DNA of 62,893 bases, from assembly GCA_007135755.1 (NCBI GenBank), contig SLIG01000060.1, forward strand, positions 1 through 62,893, written 5' to 3'. Under the pieces are notes generated by a model. It was not told the DNA's origin and did no database searches. It saw only the letters and a list, made by a program, of their open reading frames with translations. The stretch's first letter is position 1. Each line of letters starts with the position of its first letter. The position numbers and the translations under genes were made by a program. Positions 1-8,432 of this stretch are shown one piece after another. Source of the stretch: Cyanobium sp. (GTDB lineage: Bacteria; Cyanobacteriota; Cyanobacteriia; PCC-6307; Cyanobiaceae).

Positions 1-1
1 G

Positions 2-589
2 GGATGCGGTGTGGCCTTCGGACCTGCCATGGCCACCACCCGGGGCGACTACGAGCGCATCGGCGGCCATGCCGCGGTGGCCAGCAAGGTGGTGGAGGAC
101 TGGTTCATGGGCCACCTGTACGAAAAGGCCGGATTGCCCGTGAGTGCGTTCATCGGTGCCGGCCTGATCGACTACCGCATGTATCCGGGCGGCCTCCACG
201 ACATGGTGGTGGGCTTCGCCAAGAACTTCGCCACCGCTGCCGGCGAGGTGCGCTGGCCGTGGATGCTGGCCGTGATTCTCTGGATCTCCGGTCTGTTCTG
301 GGCAGCCTGGTGTCTGCCGGCGTCCCTGCTGGGCTGGCCGATGGTGGGTGACCCCTCCTGGCTGCCCAACCTGCTTCTCTACATAGCCTTCGCTGTGCAG
401 CTGTTGATCCTCACCCGCCGGGTGGGGGGCTTCGGCTGGATCTGCCTGGTGTTTCCGATTCCCATTCTGTATTCTCCATGCAGAGCTGGCTATGTTGACG
501 CCGGAATCAGCTCAGCATGGAGCCGATTCAAGTCCACCACTCTCGCTTCTGATCTTCATCCGCCAACGCGAAGATTGGGGCATGGCTGA
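2..589 (+). CDS. Family 2 glycosyltransferase, C-terminal part (5' end outside window)
   Basis: The frame is open from the first bases, so this is the 3' part of a longer gene. The visible part carries a FGPAM motif, then YERIGGH and a VVEDW motif. This is the typical end of the catalytic domain of membrane-associated GT2 enzymes such as the CrtQ / diaponeurosporenoate glycosyltransferase group. At least two hydrophobic segments follow (about residues 80-145). The last ~45 residues after FPIPIL do not look like the usual basic membrane-exit tail of the family. They also overlap the convergent downstream gene by 34 bp, which suggests a frameshift or tail replacement. Substrate unknown. Confidence 0.7.
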   Translation, partial: GCGVAFGPAMATTRGDYERIGGHAAVASKVVEDWFMGHLYEKAGLPVSAFIGAGLIDYRMYPGGLHDMVVGFAKNFATAAGEVRWPWMLAVILWISGLFWAAWCLPASLLGWPMVGDPSWLPNLLLYIAFAVQLLILTRRVGGFGWICLVFPIPILYSPCRAGYVDAGISSAWSRFKSTTLASDLHPPTRRLGHG

Positions 590-1068
590 TTCCATTGTTT
601 CTGAAGGCTGAGGGCCTGATCAGTGTCTCCCTTGGCTGTCAGTTGATTCATCGACAGCTGAATGCGCTCGCAGTTCACCTGTTTCTCAAGCTGTGCCCTC
701 TGCGTTCTGAGGTCCTGCAGTTCCCGTTCCGCCTGCTGCCGCTTCGCTTGTTGCTGGGCATCTTCAGCTCGGTTCCGATTCGCCGCATCCATGGCAGTGA
801 TCTGCGCCTGGATGGCGGATTCCCGTCGCGCGGCGGCGTCCAGTTCGTTCCTCAGCGCCGACTCGCTCAGCTGTCGGCCCATCTCCTCACGGTTAGCCAG
901 ATCCTGCCGATTGGCGAGATCCTGACGGCTGGCGAGATCCTGCGCCATCTGGGACTGGGCCTCTGCCGCCCGTCGCGCCTGATTGCTCTGGTTCACATAG
1001 ACAACAATACCCACAACCACAACAATGGCGGAGACTGAGGCTAACCAATACTTGTTTTGTCGGTTCAT
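556..1068 (-). CDS. Hypothetical membrane-anchored coiled-coil protein
   Basis: A 170-residue protein starting at MNRQNKYW. One N-terminal membrane segment (about residues 8-25) is followed by a long Gln/Arg/Glu/Ala-rich helix, probably a coiled coil, reaching about residue 130. The helix contains three tandem hexapeptides (DLASRQ, DLANRQ, DLANRE), encoded by an 18-bp tandem repeat at 893-946. The short C-terminal region has one Cys pair. A longer start at 1131 is possible, but the chosen start puts the membrane segment at the N-terminus. The topology suggests a periplasmic rod or scaffold. I do not recognise a family. Confidence 0.6.
   Translation of the reverse strand: MNRQNKYWLASVSAIVVVVGIVVYVNQSNQARRAAEAQSQMAQDLASRQDLANRQDLANREEMGRQLSESALRNELDAAARRESAIQAQITAMDAANRNRAEDAQQQAKRQQAERELQDLRTQRAQLEKQVNCERIQLSMNQLTAKGDTDQALSLQKQWNQPCPNLRVGG
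893..946. repeat. 18-bp x3 in-frame tandem repeat
   Basis: Three 18-bp units (893-910, 911-928, 929-946) share the core GCGAGATCCTG or a close variant. They encode the DLAxRQ hexapeptides of the reverse-strand coiled-coil protein. A period of six residues does not match a coiled-coil heptad, so copy-number change would shift the coil register. Confidence 0.8.
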
Positions 1069-1198
1069 GGTTCTCTGTGTGTACTGCAAAATAAACTGCA
1101 GATGCCAGCCATTCTCCAGCCCGACGATCATCGTTGACCAGGAGTCCAGAAGCCTATAGGCGTCCAGAAACTGGTCCTGAAGAATGGCTTTCAGGGGC

Positions 1199-1564
1199 TC
1201 ACGGCATCATGTGAGGGCGCACCGGACCATTGTATTCAATAGTTGAAGACTTGCCATCAGCAGATACAAGTACAACCGTCTCCAGAGTTGCTGGCTGCTG
1301 CTTCACGTCCCAGCCCGGAGAGCCACCCAGGAAGCGGAATCGAAAACCCCCAGGAGTCTCTGACACCATGCAGCTGCCACCCCCACCTTCGTGCATGCAC
1401 TTGGCAGGGGAATACTTGCCTAAGCCACCATTGATCAGTTCAGCCTGCATCCGTGCAAGATTTGCTGCTCGCATCTGAGCCTCGCTGATTGATTGGGCAG
1501 ACACTGGCAAGGCCAGTGCAATCAAGAGTGTAGCCATAGCCGAAATCTGTGGTCGCATGGTCAT
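1199..1564 (-). CDS. Secreted hypothetical protein
   Basis: A 121-residue protein with a clear Sec signal peptide: MTMRPQ, a hydrophobic core LLIALALPV, then an SAQ-S cleavage site near residue 24. The mature part is about 97 residues with two Cys (AKCMHEGGGGSCM) that could form a disulfide, and a C-terminal beta-rich region (VVLVSADGKSSTIEYNG). No good ribosome-binding site is visible. It lies upstream of, and on the same strand as, the coiled-coil protein, 130 bp away. I do not recognise a family. Confidence 0.6.
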   Translation of the reverse strand: MTMRPQISAMATLLIALALPVSAQSISEAQMRAANLARMQAELINGGLGKYSPAKCMHEGGGGSCMVSETPGGFRFRFLGGSPGWDVKQQPATLETVVLVSADGKSSTIEYNGPVRPHMMP

Positions 1565-2171
1565 TCTAAAATCTGAGAAATGGAACTAATCGAGAGAGTT
1601 GATTCCCCTGGGCCACACAAGAAGGGACGCCTGGCTGTTCAGCCGAGATCAGCTGCCGCATTCATCGCCGAAGCCTGGACCTGCTTGGCTTTGACTTTCC
1701 AGCTTCCCTTCTGCGTCTTTGGCTGAAGCGTCACTTCGATGCGACATGAGTGATGCGACATGAGTTCTGAGTTTCACCTCAGTTCAAGCCTAGGAATGTC
1801 GCTATGCATCGAGTCTTGGTGGCACCCTGCCGGCCCTTTTGGGTGGTGATGGGAGTGGATCCATCAGTTGCTGCAGGGCGGCTCAGAAATGTAACGAGTC
1901 ATGATGTCGCCACTCCGCGTCGGCTACGGGAGTTGGCCTCAGCCCTTCCTGTGGTTCGAGGCGACCTCGATTGTGCCCCTAGCCCCACGGCTCCGTCACG
2001 GCGATCCAGTTCGCTGGATGCGTGTGACGCCCGCCCGCTGCGGCGATCAATGACGACATCCCCCCCTGGTCGAGACCGGCCATGCTGCAGATCCGAGGGG
2101 TCTGACTCGACCGCTGATTCCCTGCCTAGGTTCCAGGCACAACACCACCGCCGTGGCGCGAGGATCACGAC
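1565..2171. other. 607-bp intergenic region without a convincing gene
   Basis: The open frames here (for example 1804-2175 forward) have Arg/Ser/Pro-rich, low-complexity translations and match no family I know. The region contains a perfect 14-bp tandem duplication at 1738-1765. It probably holds the promoter of the glycosyltransferase / debranching pair starting at 2172, but I cannot point to a convincing -35/-10 pair. Confidence 0.5.
1738..1765. repeat. 14-bp perfect tandem duplication
   Basis: GATGCGACATGAGT occurs twice in direct succession (1738-1751 and 1752-1765) in the intergenic region. It is about 400 bp upstream of the GT4 start. Confidence 0.85.
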
Positions 2172-3242
2172 ATGAGAATCGCGCAGATTGCACCGCTGCA
2201 CGAAAGTGTGCCTCCACTTCGCTATGGCGGAACCGAGCGGGTTGTGCACTATCTCAGCGAGGAGCTGGTGCGCCGTGGCCATGAGGTCACGCTCTTTGCC
2301 AGCGGTGATTCGAGAACGAGCGCCGAACTCTGCGCCTGCGTGCCGGTATCCCTGCGGCTGGCGGGACAGGCCAGTGATCCAACCGTGCAGGAGGTGATCC
2401 AGCTCGATCAGGTGATTCAGCAGGTCGAACGTTTCGATGTGCTGCATTTCCATACCGGCCACATGTCATTTCCCCTGTTGAACCGGCTCGAGGTGCCCCA
2501 CCTCAGCACTGTGCACGGCCCCCTGGATTTACCGGAGCACATGACACTGCTGAGCCACTTCAATCGGGTCCCCCTGGTGTCGATCTCGGAGAATCAGCGC
2601 CGCCCGGTGAGTCAGGCCAACTGGCTGGGAACGATCCATCACGGGCTGCCCACCGATCTCTACAACTTCGTGGCCGAACCGGCCGACTACCTCGCCTTCG
2701 TGGGCCGCATCTCTCCGGAAAAGCGGCTCGATCGCGCCATCGAGATCGCCATGGCCGTGGGTGTGCCCCTGAAGGTGGCCGCCAAGATCGACCCCGTCGA
2801 CCGCGACTACTTCCATCACCACATCGAGCCGATGATGCTTGGCAATCCACTGGTGGAGTTCGTGGGCGAGGTGGATGACCAGGGCAAGCAGGAGTTGCTC
2901 GGAAACGCCCTCGCCCTGCTCTTTCCGATTGACTGGCCCGAACCGTTCGGACTGGTGATGATCGAGGCCAATGCCTGCGGCACCCCGGTGATCGCCTGGC
3001 GTCGGGGCTCCACGCCTGAGGTGATTCATGAGGGAGTCAATGGCTGCCTGGTGGAGACGATCGCCGAGGCCGCAGCCGCCGTGAACCGCATCGAGCGCCT
3101 GGACCGTTCCAGGGTGCGTAGCCACTTCGAGGTGCGCTTCTCCGTCACCCGTCAGGCAGAAGACTACGAACAGCTCTACCGCCACCTGATCCAGGCCCAT
3201 CGCTGCCAGTGCCCTGGCCGCCGGTCACCGGTTCATGCCTGA
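2172..3242 (+). CDS. Family 4 glycosyltransferase (GT-B fold)
   Basis: A 356-residue retaining GT-B enzyme. The N-terminal half starts MRIAQIAPL and has the acceptor-side glycine motif YGGTERV. The C-terminal half has FVGRISPEK at the nucleotide-sugar domain entrance and the E-x7-E motif EPFGLVMIEANACGTPVIA. It probably transfers a sugar from a nucleotide sugar in the cytosol; acceptor unknown. The ATG at 2172 gives the standard family N-terminus. Its stop overlaps the downstream debranching-enzyme gene by 8 bp, implying translational coupling and a shared glucan or compatible-solute pathway. Confidence 0.85.
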   Translation: MRIAQIAPLHESVPPLRYGGTERVVHYLSEELVRRGHEVTLFASGDSRTSAELCACVPVSLRLAGQASDPTVQEVIQLDQVIQQVERFDVLHFHTGHMSFPLLNRLEVPHLSTVHGPLDLPEHMTLLSHFNRVPLVSISENQRRPVSQANWLGTIHHGLPTDLYNFVAEPADYLAFVGRISPEKRLDRAIEIAMAVGVPLKVAAKIDPVDRDYFHHHIEPMMLGNPLVEFVGEVDDQGKQELLGNALALLFPIDWPEPFGLVMIEANACGTPVIAWRRGSTPEVIHEGVNGCLVETIAEAAAAVNRIERLDRSRVRSHFEVRFSVTRQAEDYEQLYRHLIQAHRCQCPGRRSPVHA

Positions 3243-5355
3243 TCCCCTCCCCCCGTTCGTACTGAAGAACGAGGAGACCTTCGCCATCCTCGATTCCCGG
3301 GGTGAGATCTGCCCGGAGACGCAACACGACGCCGGCATCTTCCACCGCGGCGCCCGGCATGTGAGCCGCCTGCAGCTGCTGCTCTGGGACAGGCCGCCCG
3401 TCGTGCTCAGTTCCACTGAGCGCGGCGCCGTCGGACTCCACGTGAGCCATCTCACCAACGACGACAGCGGCGAGGGCGGCCCAGCCGCCATGACGGTGCA
3501 TCTGGAGCGCAGCACCGTGCTCACCGCCACGGCCTGTCTGCAGCAGTTCTGCTTCACCAACTACGGGCGGGCAGCGGTGCGCATGCCGCTCAGCCTGCGG
3601 GTGGATGGAGATTTCCACGACATCTTCGAGGTACGGGGCTACCGCCGCCCGGCACGGGGCCGCACCCTGCGCCAGAGCGCCGCCGGCACCCTGGAATGCA
3701 TCTACCACGGCCTCGACGGCGAGGATCGCTTCACCGTGGTACGGCTCAGCGAGGTGGTCACCCACGTTGCTGAGCCGGACCACCTCCGCATGGAGCTGTT
3801 GCTGGAGCCCCACCAGACCCGAAGGGTCGCCCTCGTGCTCGATTTCAGGCCGGGCACGGTGCTGCTGGAGCCGGAGGATCACTACGAGGCGGCGCTGCTG
3901 GCCACGATCGAGCGCTTCCGCGAGGCCCGCCGCAGTGCCGCCTCGGTGGTGAGCGACAACGCGGGCTTCAACAGCTGGCTGATGCGCTCCTTCTCCGATG
4001 TGCACCTGCTTGCGAGCCGGGTGGGCGACGGGCTCTATCCCTACGCGGGAGTGCCCTGGTTCAGCTGTCCCTTCGGTCGCGACGGCCTGATCACCGCCCG
4101 CCAGATGCTGATGGTGGAGCCCCGCCTGGCCCGGGGCGTGCTGGGTTTCCTGGCGGACCGGCAGGCCAGCGTCGACGATCCCTGCCACGACGAGCAGCCC
4201 GGCAAGATCATGCACGAATCACGGCTCGGCGAGATGGCCGCGCTCGGGGAGGTGCCGTTTGCCCGCTACTTCGGCGCCGTGGATTCCACGCCCCTGTTTC
4301 TGATCCTGGCCGGCGACTACCTGATCCGCAGCGATGACAAGGACTTCGTGGCCGACCTTCTGCCCGCCCTGGAGGCGGCCATGGACTGGATCCACCGGGC
4401 CGAGGCGACCAGCGGCGACGGCTTCCTCCGCTACCTGCGGGAGGCGGATGGAGGCCTGCGCAACCAGGGCTGGAAGGATTCCGACGACTCCATCCACCAT
4501 GCCGACGGCCGCCTGGCGGAGGGTTCGATCGCCCTCTGCGAGGTGCAGGCCTATGCCTATGGCGCCCGCCGCTCCATGGCCGCGGTGCTGCGGCAGCTGG
4601 GCCGGATGGACGAGGCGCAGAGGCTGCTGGAGGAAGCCGCCACTCTGCGGCAACGGTTCCACCAGGCCTTCTGGAGGCCGGTGATCGGCTCCTACGCCCT
4701 GGCCATCGATGGCCAGGGGGAGCCCTGTGCGGTGCGCAGCTCGAACGCGGGGCACTGCCTGTGGACCGGGATCGCCACCCCCCAGGCGGCCGAGGCCATC
4801 GCCCGCCATCTGCTGGCCCCCTCCAGCTTCAGCGGCTGGGGGGTGCGCACCCTGGATGAGCGTGAAGCCCGCTACAACCCGATGAGCTACCACAACGGCT
4901 CCGTCTGGCCCCACGACAACGCCCTGATCGGCATGGGGCTGGTCCGCTACGGCCACCGCAGCGAGGCCCTCAGGATCCTCACCGGTCTCTACGAGACCGC
5001 CAGCGCCGTGCCGCTGTTCCGGTTGCCCGAGCTGTTCTGCGGCTTTCCACGCCGCGAGGAGGAGGGCCCCACCTTCTACCCGGTGGCCTGCAATCCGCAG
5101 GCCTGGGCGAGCGGCAGCGTGTTCGGCCTGCTGGAGGCCATCACGGGGATGGCGATCGAGCGCGCTCCCGAGGGCGGCAGGGTGCAGGTGCGGCTGCGCA
5201 ACCCCAGCCTGCCCCCCTGCCTGAATCTGCTGGAGATCAACGGCCTGCGCCTGGGCGAAGAGGAGATCGACCTCCAGTTCCATCGCAGCGAACACGATGT
5301 GGGTGTGCTGGTGCGGAGCCGCAGTTCAGGGGTGGATGTGTTGATCCTGAAGTGA
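3235..5355 (+). CDS. Amylo-alpha-1,6-glucosidase / glycogen-debranching-like protein
   Basis: A 706-residue protein with the bacterial debranching two-domain layout. The N-terminal beta-sandwich domain (about 1-220) has the NEETFAILDSRGEI start seen in GDE_N-type proteins. The C-terminal (alpha/alpha)6 barrel (about 260-640) has PWFSCPFGRDG, NQGWKDSDDS and NGSVWPHDN, which include the likely acidic catalytic residues. It should act on alpha-1,6-linked glucose at branch points or a related glucoside in the cytosol. It is translationally coupled to the GT4 gene and ends flush against the convergent csbD-like gene, with stops at 5355 and 5356. Confidence 0.85.
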   Translation: MPDPLPPFVLKNEETFAILDSRGEICPETQHDAGIFHRGARHVSRLQLLLWDRPPVVLSSTERGAVGLHVSHLTNDDSGEGGPAAMTVHLERSTVLTATACLQQFCFTNYGRAAVRMPLSLRVDGDFHDIFEVRGYRRPARGRTLRQSAAGTLECIYHGLDGEDRFTVVRLSEVVTHVAEPDHLRMELLLEPHQTRRVALVLDFRPGTVLLEPEDHYEAALLATIERFREARRSAASVVSDNAGFNSWLMRSFSDVHLLASRVGDGLYPYAGVPWFSCPFGRDGLITARQMLMVEPRLARGVLGFLADRQASVDDPCHDEQPGKIMHESRLGEMAALGEVPFARYFGAVDSTPLFLILAGDYLIRSDDKDFVADLLPALEAAMDWIHRAEATSGDGFLRYLREADGGLRNQGWKDSDDSIHHADGRLAEGSIALCEVQAYAYGARRSMAAVLRQLGRMDEAQRLLEEAATLRQRFHQAFWRPVIGSYALAIDGQGEPCAVRSSNAGHCLWTGIATPQAAEAIARHLLAPSSFSGWGVRTLDEREARYNPMSYHNGSVWPHDNALIGMGLVRYGHRSEALRILTGLYETASAVPLFRLPELFCGFPRREEEGPTFYPVACNPQAWASGSVFGLLEAITGMAIERAPEGGRVQVRLRNPSLPPCLNLLEINGLRLGEEEIDLQFHRSEHDVGVLVRSRSSGVDVLILK

Positions 5356-5649
5356 TCAGCGCATCCGTTCCGCAGCCCGCTTGATGTCGTTGCCGGCGCC
5401 CATGGCCGCAGCCTGGCCCTGCTTGACCTCGCCCTTGATCTTCATGCCGGCATCACCGGTGAGTTCTCCGAGCGCTGCTTGCATCTTGCCCTCCGCATCC
5501 TTGCTGGTGGCCTTGATGTCCTGGCCCAGGGTTGCAAGCGGTAGCGGGGCTGCCAACGTGTCAGCGGAGAGTGCCATGGCGGCAGACGGAGTCAACCACA
5601 GGGCGATGAGAAGGGCGAAGGCGGACAGGGTTGAGAACAGAGCTTTCAT
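5356..5649 (-). CDS. CsbD-family protein with export signal
   Basis: A 97-residue protein. The start MKALFSTLSAF was chosen because it begins a good signal peptide with an AMA-L cleavage site near residue 26. The mature part has the CsbD pattern: DAEGKMQAALGELTGD, then KIKGEVKQGQA. CsbD proteins are usually small, cytosolic, stress-induced and of unknown mechanism, so an exported version is unusual. A second, leaderless CsbD protein lies at 15814-16035. The stop codon abuts that of the debranching gene. Confidence 0.8.
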   Translation of the reverse strand: MKALFSTLSAFALLIALWLTPSAAMALSADTLAAPLPLATLGQDIKATSKDAEGKMQAALGELTGDAGMKIKGEVKQGQAAAMGAGNDIKRAAERMR

Positions 5650-5753
5650 GGTGGAACGTTGCAGTGGTGTGGTTTGCCACAAGGGCATACCCTTTCTCTA
5701 GCCATCTCAGGGGTCGATTTCGGCCTGAACCCTGAGCAGATGTGCCGCAGATG

Positions 5754-5771
5754 TGCCGCAGATCTGCGGCA
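5754..5771. repeat. 18-bp perfect palindrome next to an 11-bp direct repeat
   Basis: TGCCGCAGATCTGCGGCA at 5754-5771 is a perfect dyad. It overlaps the second of two copies of GCAGATGTGCC (5736-5746 and 5748-5758). It sits 8 bp downstream of the PAS-protein stop and about 105 bp upstream of the csbD-like start on the same strand. It could be an operator for csbD or a transcription-ending hairpin; no T-run follows. Confidence 0.7.
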
Positions 5772-5778
5772 TGCCTGT

Positions 5779-7488
5779 TCAGGTCACCGTGTCTTGAGCC
5801 AGGGCTCCGCCCCGGCTCTGCTGGAGAGCGCTGCTGATCAGATCCTCCATGCACTCTCCAGGCTGCTCCAGCGTGACATCGACCCACGCTGTGATCCTGA
5901 TCAACGCACCCTGGTGCGGCAGGGATAGGGCCAGCACGGCCCGGATTGATTCAGCCGTGGCCTGCGCCTGGGCATGGTTGTTCATGCACCCGAGCACCAC
6001 CAGCAGCTGGTCGACGTTGACACGGGCCACGATGGTGTTGTTCGGCAGCACCTGGCGAACCCGTTCCTGGATGGCCTGCACCACCCTGTCGGCGCTCTCG
6101 ATTCCTTGATCCTCGTGGATCGTCCTGAGGTTGTGGAGATGGCAAAGGGCCAGCGCCAGCGGCTGGGTGCGGCGGTGAGATGGAGGGTGATTCCGCCACA
6201 GTTGCTCCAGAAGGTCCGAGCGGTTCACCAGGCCCGAGGGTTGCGGGAGCCTCTGCAGGATGGGCGCCGCCGGGTGGCTCACCACCTCGCTCCAGCTGCA
6301 GCTCAGCCCATCCCCCACGCGGTCAACACGGATGCGGGATCGGCGTTTTTCGGGGCTGGCTCCTGTTGGCTCATCGAGCTCAGCCCAGGCCATGGAATGA
6401 TCCGACTCCAGAGCTCGGTGGCAGAGCGCGACCAGCCCCACCGCTGCGTGGGCCGGAAGCGCCTCCAGCAATCGCCGACCCACCAGCTCGTCCCGAGTGA
6501 GCCCGTAGCGGCGACAGGCGGCGTCGTTGGCCGCCGCGCAGACAAAGTCCGGCACGGTTGCGTCGGACTCTCGCAGGGTGTCCAGAATGATGTGCGGCCC
6601 GGACGAGGACATCAGCAGGGCGGCAAGACGGGCCTGATCGATGGCCCTCGCTTGCTGCAGCGCCACCACTTCGCTCATGTCCTGAAAGCCGATCATCCAG
6701 CGGCATGGACTGCGCCCTTCTCCCTTGAGCGGCCAGGAGAGAAAGCGCATCCAGCGGTCGGCGCCATCCCTGGCCCGCAGACGCAACAGAGGCGGGACCT
6801 GCGACCGGTGCTGCCCCGTGGGCGGCTTGGCCTCGAAGGTCTCCTCCGGATGAAGAAGGTCGGTGAGGCAGGCGCCGAGCAGGTCCTGCGGCCTCCAGCC
6901 CAGGAGGGCATGGACCGAGGGGCTCACCCAGCGCATGCACCGCTGTTCGTCGATCTCCACCCCGAACGCCATGACGCTGTCCTCGAGGAGGCGATAGCGG
7001 TGATCGTCGCTGGCAGGCGCCATCCCGGGGGCCCGGAGGCCGCTCAGGTCGGTGAGGATCACGCAATGGGTCCCGAGCCCGGCACCCTGCAGGCCGCTCA
7101 CCGCGGCAAGAACGCGGATGGGCTCGCCTTCATCCGGTGCCAGCTCCAGTTCCGCGCGCTCGGTCCGGCCCGGGGAGACCTTGTGCAGACGATCCAGGCA
7201 GGCCCCCTGCGACGGGGGGATCAGCTCAGCGAGAGCACGGCCGAGCAGCGTCTCGCCAGGCCGATCGAGCAGCTCGGCCAGCCGCGGGTTCGCATAGAGA
7301 AGACGCCCATCGCCGGACAGGATGCCGACGCCATCGCCCATCTGCTCAACGAGGGCTCGGTAGGGCTCATCGGCGCCGTCCGGTGTGAACAATCTGGCAC
7401 TGCCGCCCGCGATCGCGTCCAGCAGGTTCCACAGCCGGCGCCCGTTATCGGAGCCGATCGGCGGCAGCGCCGGTGATGGGGAGGGCAT
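5779..7488 (-). CDS. Multi-PAS signalling protein with degenerate GGDEF domain
   Basis: A 569-residue soluble protein. About three PAS-type domains are visible: residues ~40-150 (EQMGDGVGILSGDGRLLYANPRL), ~165-285 (RCMRWVSPSVHALLGW) and ~295-400. The last ~150 residues follow the GGDEF cyclase fold, but the signature is RVNVDQLLVV (residues 489-498). GGDEF is thus replaced by NVDQL: only the metal-binding Asp remains and the catalytic Glu is Gln. It is unlikely to make cyclic-di-GMP; it may bind GTP or act as a receiver scaffold. Only 3 bp separate it from the upstream sigma-factor gene, so the two form an operon. Confidence 0.8.
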   Translation of the reverse strand: MPSPSPALPPIGSDNGRRLWNLLDAIAGGSARLFTPDGADEPYRALVEQMGDGVGILSGDGRLLYANPRLAELLDRPGETLLGRALAELIPPSQGACLDRLHKVSPGRTERAELELAPDEGEPIRVLAAVSGLQGAGLGTHCVILTDLSGLRAPGMAPASDDHRYRLLEDSVMAFGVEIDEQRCMRWVSPSVHALLGWRPQDLLGACLTDLLHPEETFEAKPPTGQHRSQVPPLLRLRARDGADRWMRFLSWPLKGEGRSPCRWMIGFQDMSEVVALQQARAIDQARLAALLMSSSGPHIILDTLRESDATVPDFVCAAANDAACRRYGLTRDELVGRRLLEALPAHAAVGLVALCHRALESDHSMAWAELDEPTGASPEKRRSRIRVDRVGDGLSCSWSEVVSHPAAPILQRLPQPSGLVNRSDLLEQLWRNHPPSHRRTQPLALALCHLHNLRTIHEDQGIESADRVVQAIQERVRQVLPNNTIVARVNVDQLLVVLGCMNNHAQAQATAESIRAVLALSLPHQGALIRITAWVDVTLEQPGECMEDLISSALQQSRGGALAQDTVT

Positions 7489-7491
7489 GGC

Positions 7492-8382
7492 TCAGACCGA
7501 TCGGGGGGCAGGGACGGGGGGTGTAAGAACAGGGGTCAACTGCAGGCGAAGCTTCCGCAGGGCCCTCCGCTCAAGGCTTTGCACGAAGCTCTTGCTCAGC
7601 CCCATGATCCGGGCCGCCTCGGATAGGGAGCAGTGGTCGTCCGATCCATAGCGAAGACCCAGCACCTTCCGCTCAGCCGGCTCGAGCGCAGAGATATGGG
7701 GGCGCAGCCAGCGGTAGTCATCGTCCGGAGTCAGGGTGCGCTCGTCCTGGATCTGATCCAGCAGGCAGCTCTCGTCGCCAGGGCTTCCCACCGGCTGATC
7801 GAGGGAAACCGGACGGCACAGGGCGGCAGCCCGCAGCGACGTCTCGAGCCTGCGCGGCTCCTCCCCCAGGCTCTCGGCCATCGCCTGGGTAGAGAGAACC
7901 ACGTCTGAGCCGGCCTGGAGGAGATGGACGCGATAGGCCAGCGATCGCATCTGAATCGGAATCCTGATACTGCTGCCGAGGTCATTGATGAAGCGCGTCA
8001 CAGACTGACGGATCCACCAGTAGCCGTAGGTTGAGAACCTGTAGCCCCGAGAGGGATCGAATTTCTCGACGGCCGTGATCAGTCCCAGGTTTCCTGCCTG
8101 CAGCAGATCGATCATCTCAAGCTGGAGATTGCCGATCCGGCCTCGGTAGCGACGGCAGATCACAATCACAAGCCGAAGATTGGCCGAAACCATGCGATTT
8201 CTGGCCCGGGCACCGCTTCGCTGCAGGGCCAACGGCGGGTCGGGATGGGATAGCCACTCCTGCACGATTCCGCCAAGGTGGAGTTCCTCGGCAGGAGACA
8301 GCAGCGGGATGCGCCCCAACATCCTCAGATAATCACTGAAATTGTCGGTAGCCGTGGATGGCTGGTTTGCAACCGAAACCAT
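7492..8382 (-). CDS. RpoD-like group 2 alternative sigma factor
   Basis: A 296-residue sigma-70 protein. Region 1.2/2 begins near FSDYLRMLGRIPLLSP. Core-binding region 2.2 is LLQAGNLGLITAVEKFDPSRGYRFSTY (split by the -10 recognition helix), with YGYWWIRQSV at 2.4. Region 4 ends LSEAARIMGLSKSFVQSLERRALRKLR. It is too short for the principal sigma factor. The start has a perfect AGGAGG 9 nt upstream. It is transcribed first in an operon with the dead-GGDEF PAS protein, a plausible regulator. The upstream region carries a dense repeat cluster at 8433-8490. Confidence 0.88.
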   Translation of the reverse strand: MVSVANQPSTATDNFSDYLRMLGRIPLLSPAEELHLGGIVQEWLSHPDPPLALQRSGARARNRMVSANLRLVIVICRRYRGRIGNLQLEMIDLLQAGNLGLITAVEKFDPSRGYRFSTYGYWWIRQSVTRFINDLGSSIRIPIQMRSLAYRVHLLQAGSDVVLSTQAMAESLGEEPRRLETSLRAAALCRPVSLDQPVGSPGDESCLLDQIQDERTLTPDDDYRWLRPHISALEPAERKVLGLRYGSDDHCSLSEAARIMGLSKSFVQSLERRALRKLRLQLTPVLTPPVPAPRSV

Positions 8383-8432
8383 GGGCCGAATCCTCCTGAG
8401 TTCGTTGTTTAGCTCTAAGCTGTGGCGTCACC

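Noticed and set aside
1804..2462. Overlapping open frames before the GT4 gene (forward 1804-2175, reverse 1899-2462)
   Set aside because: Arg/Ser/Pro-rich, overlapping on both strands, no family features and no ribosome-binding site; treated as noncoding.
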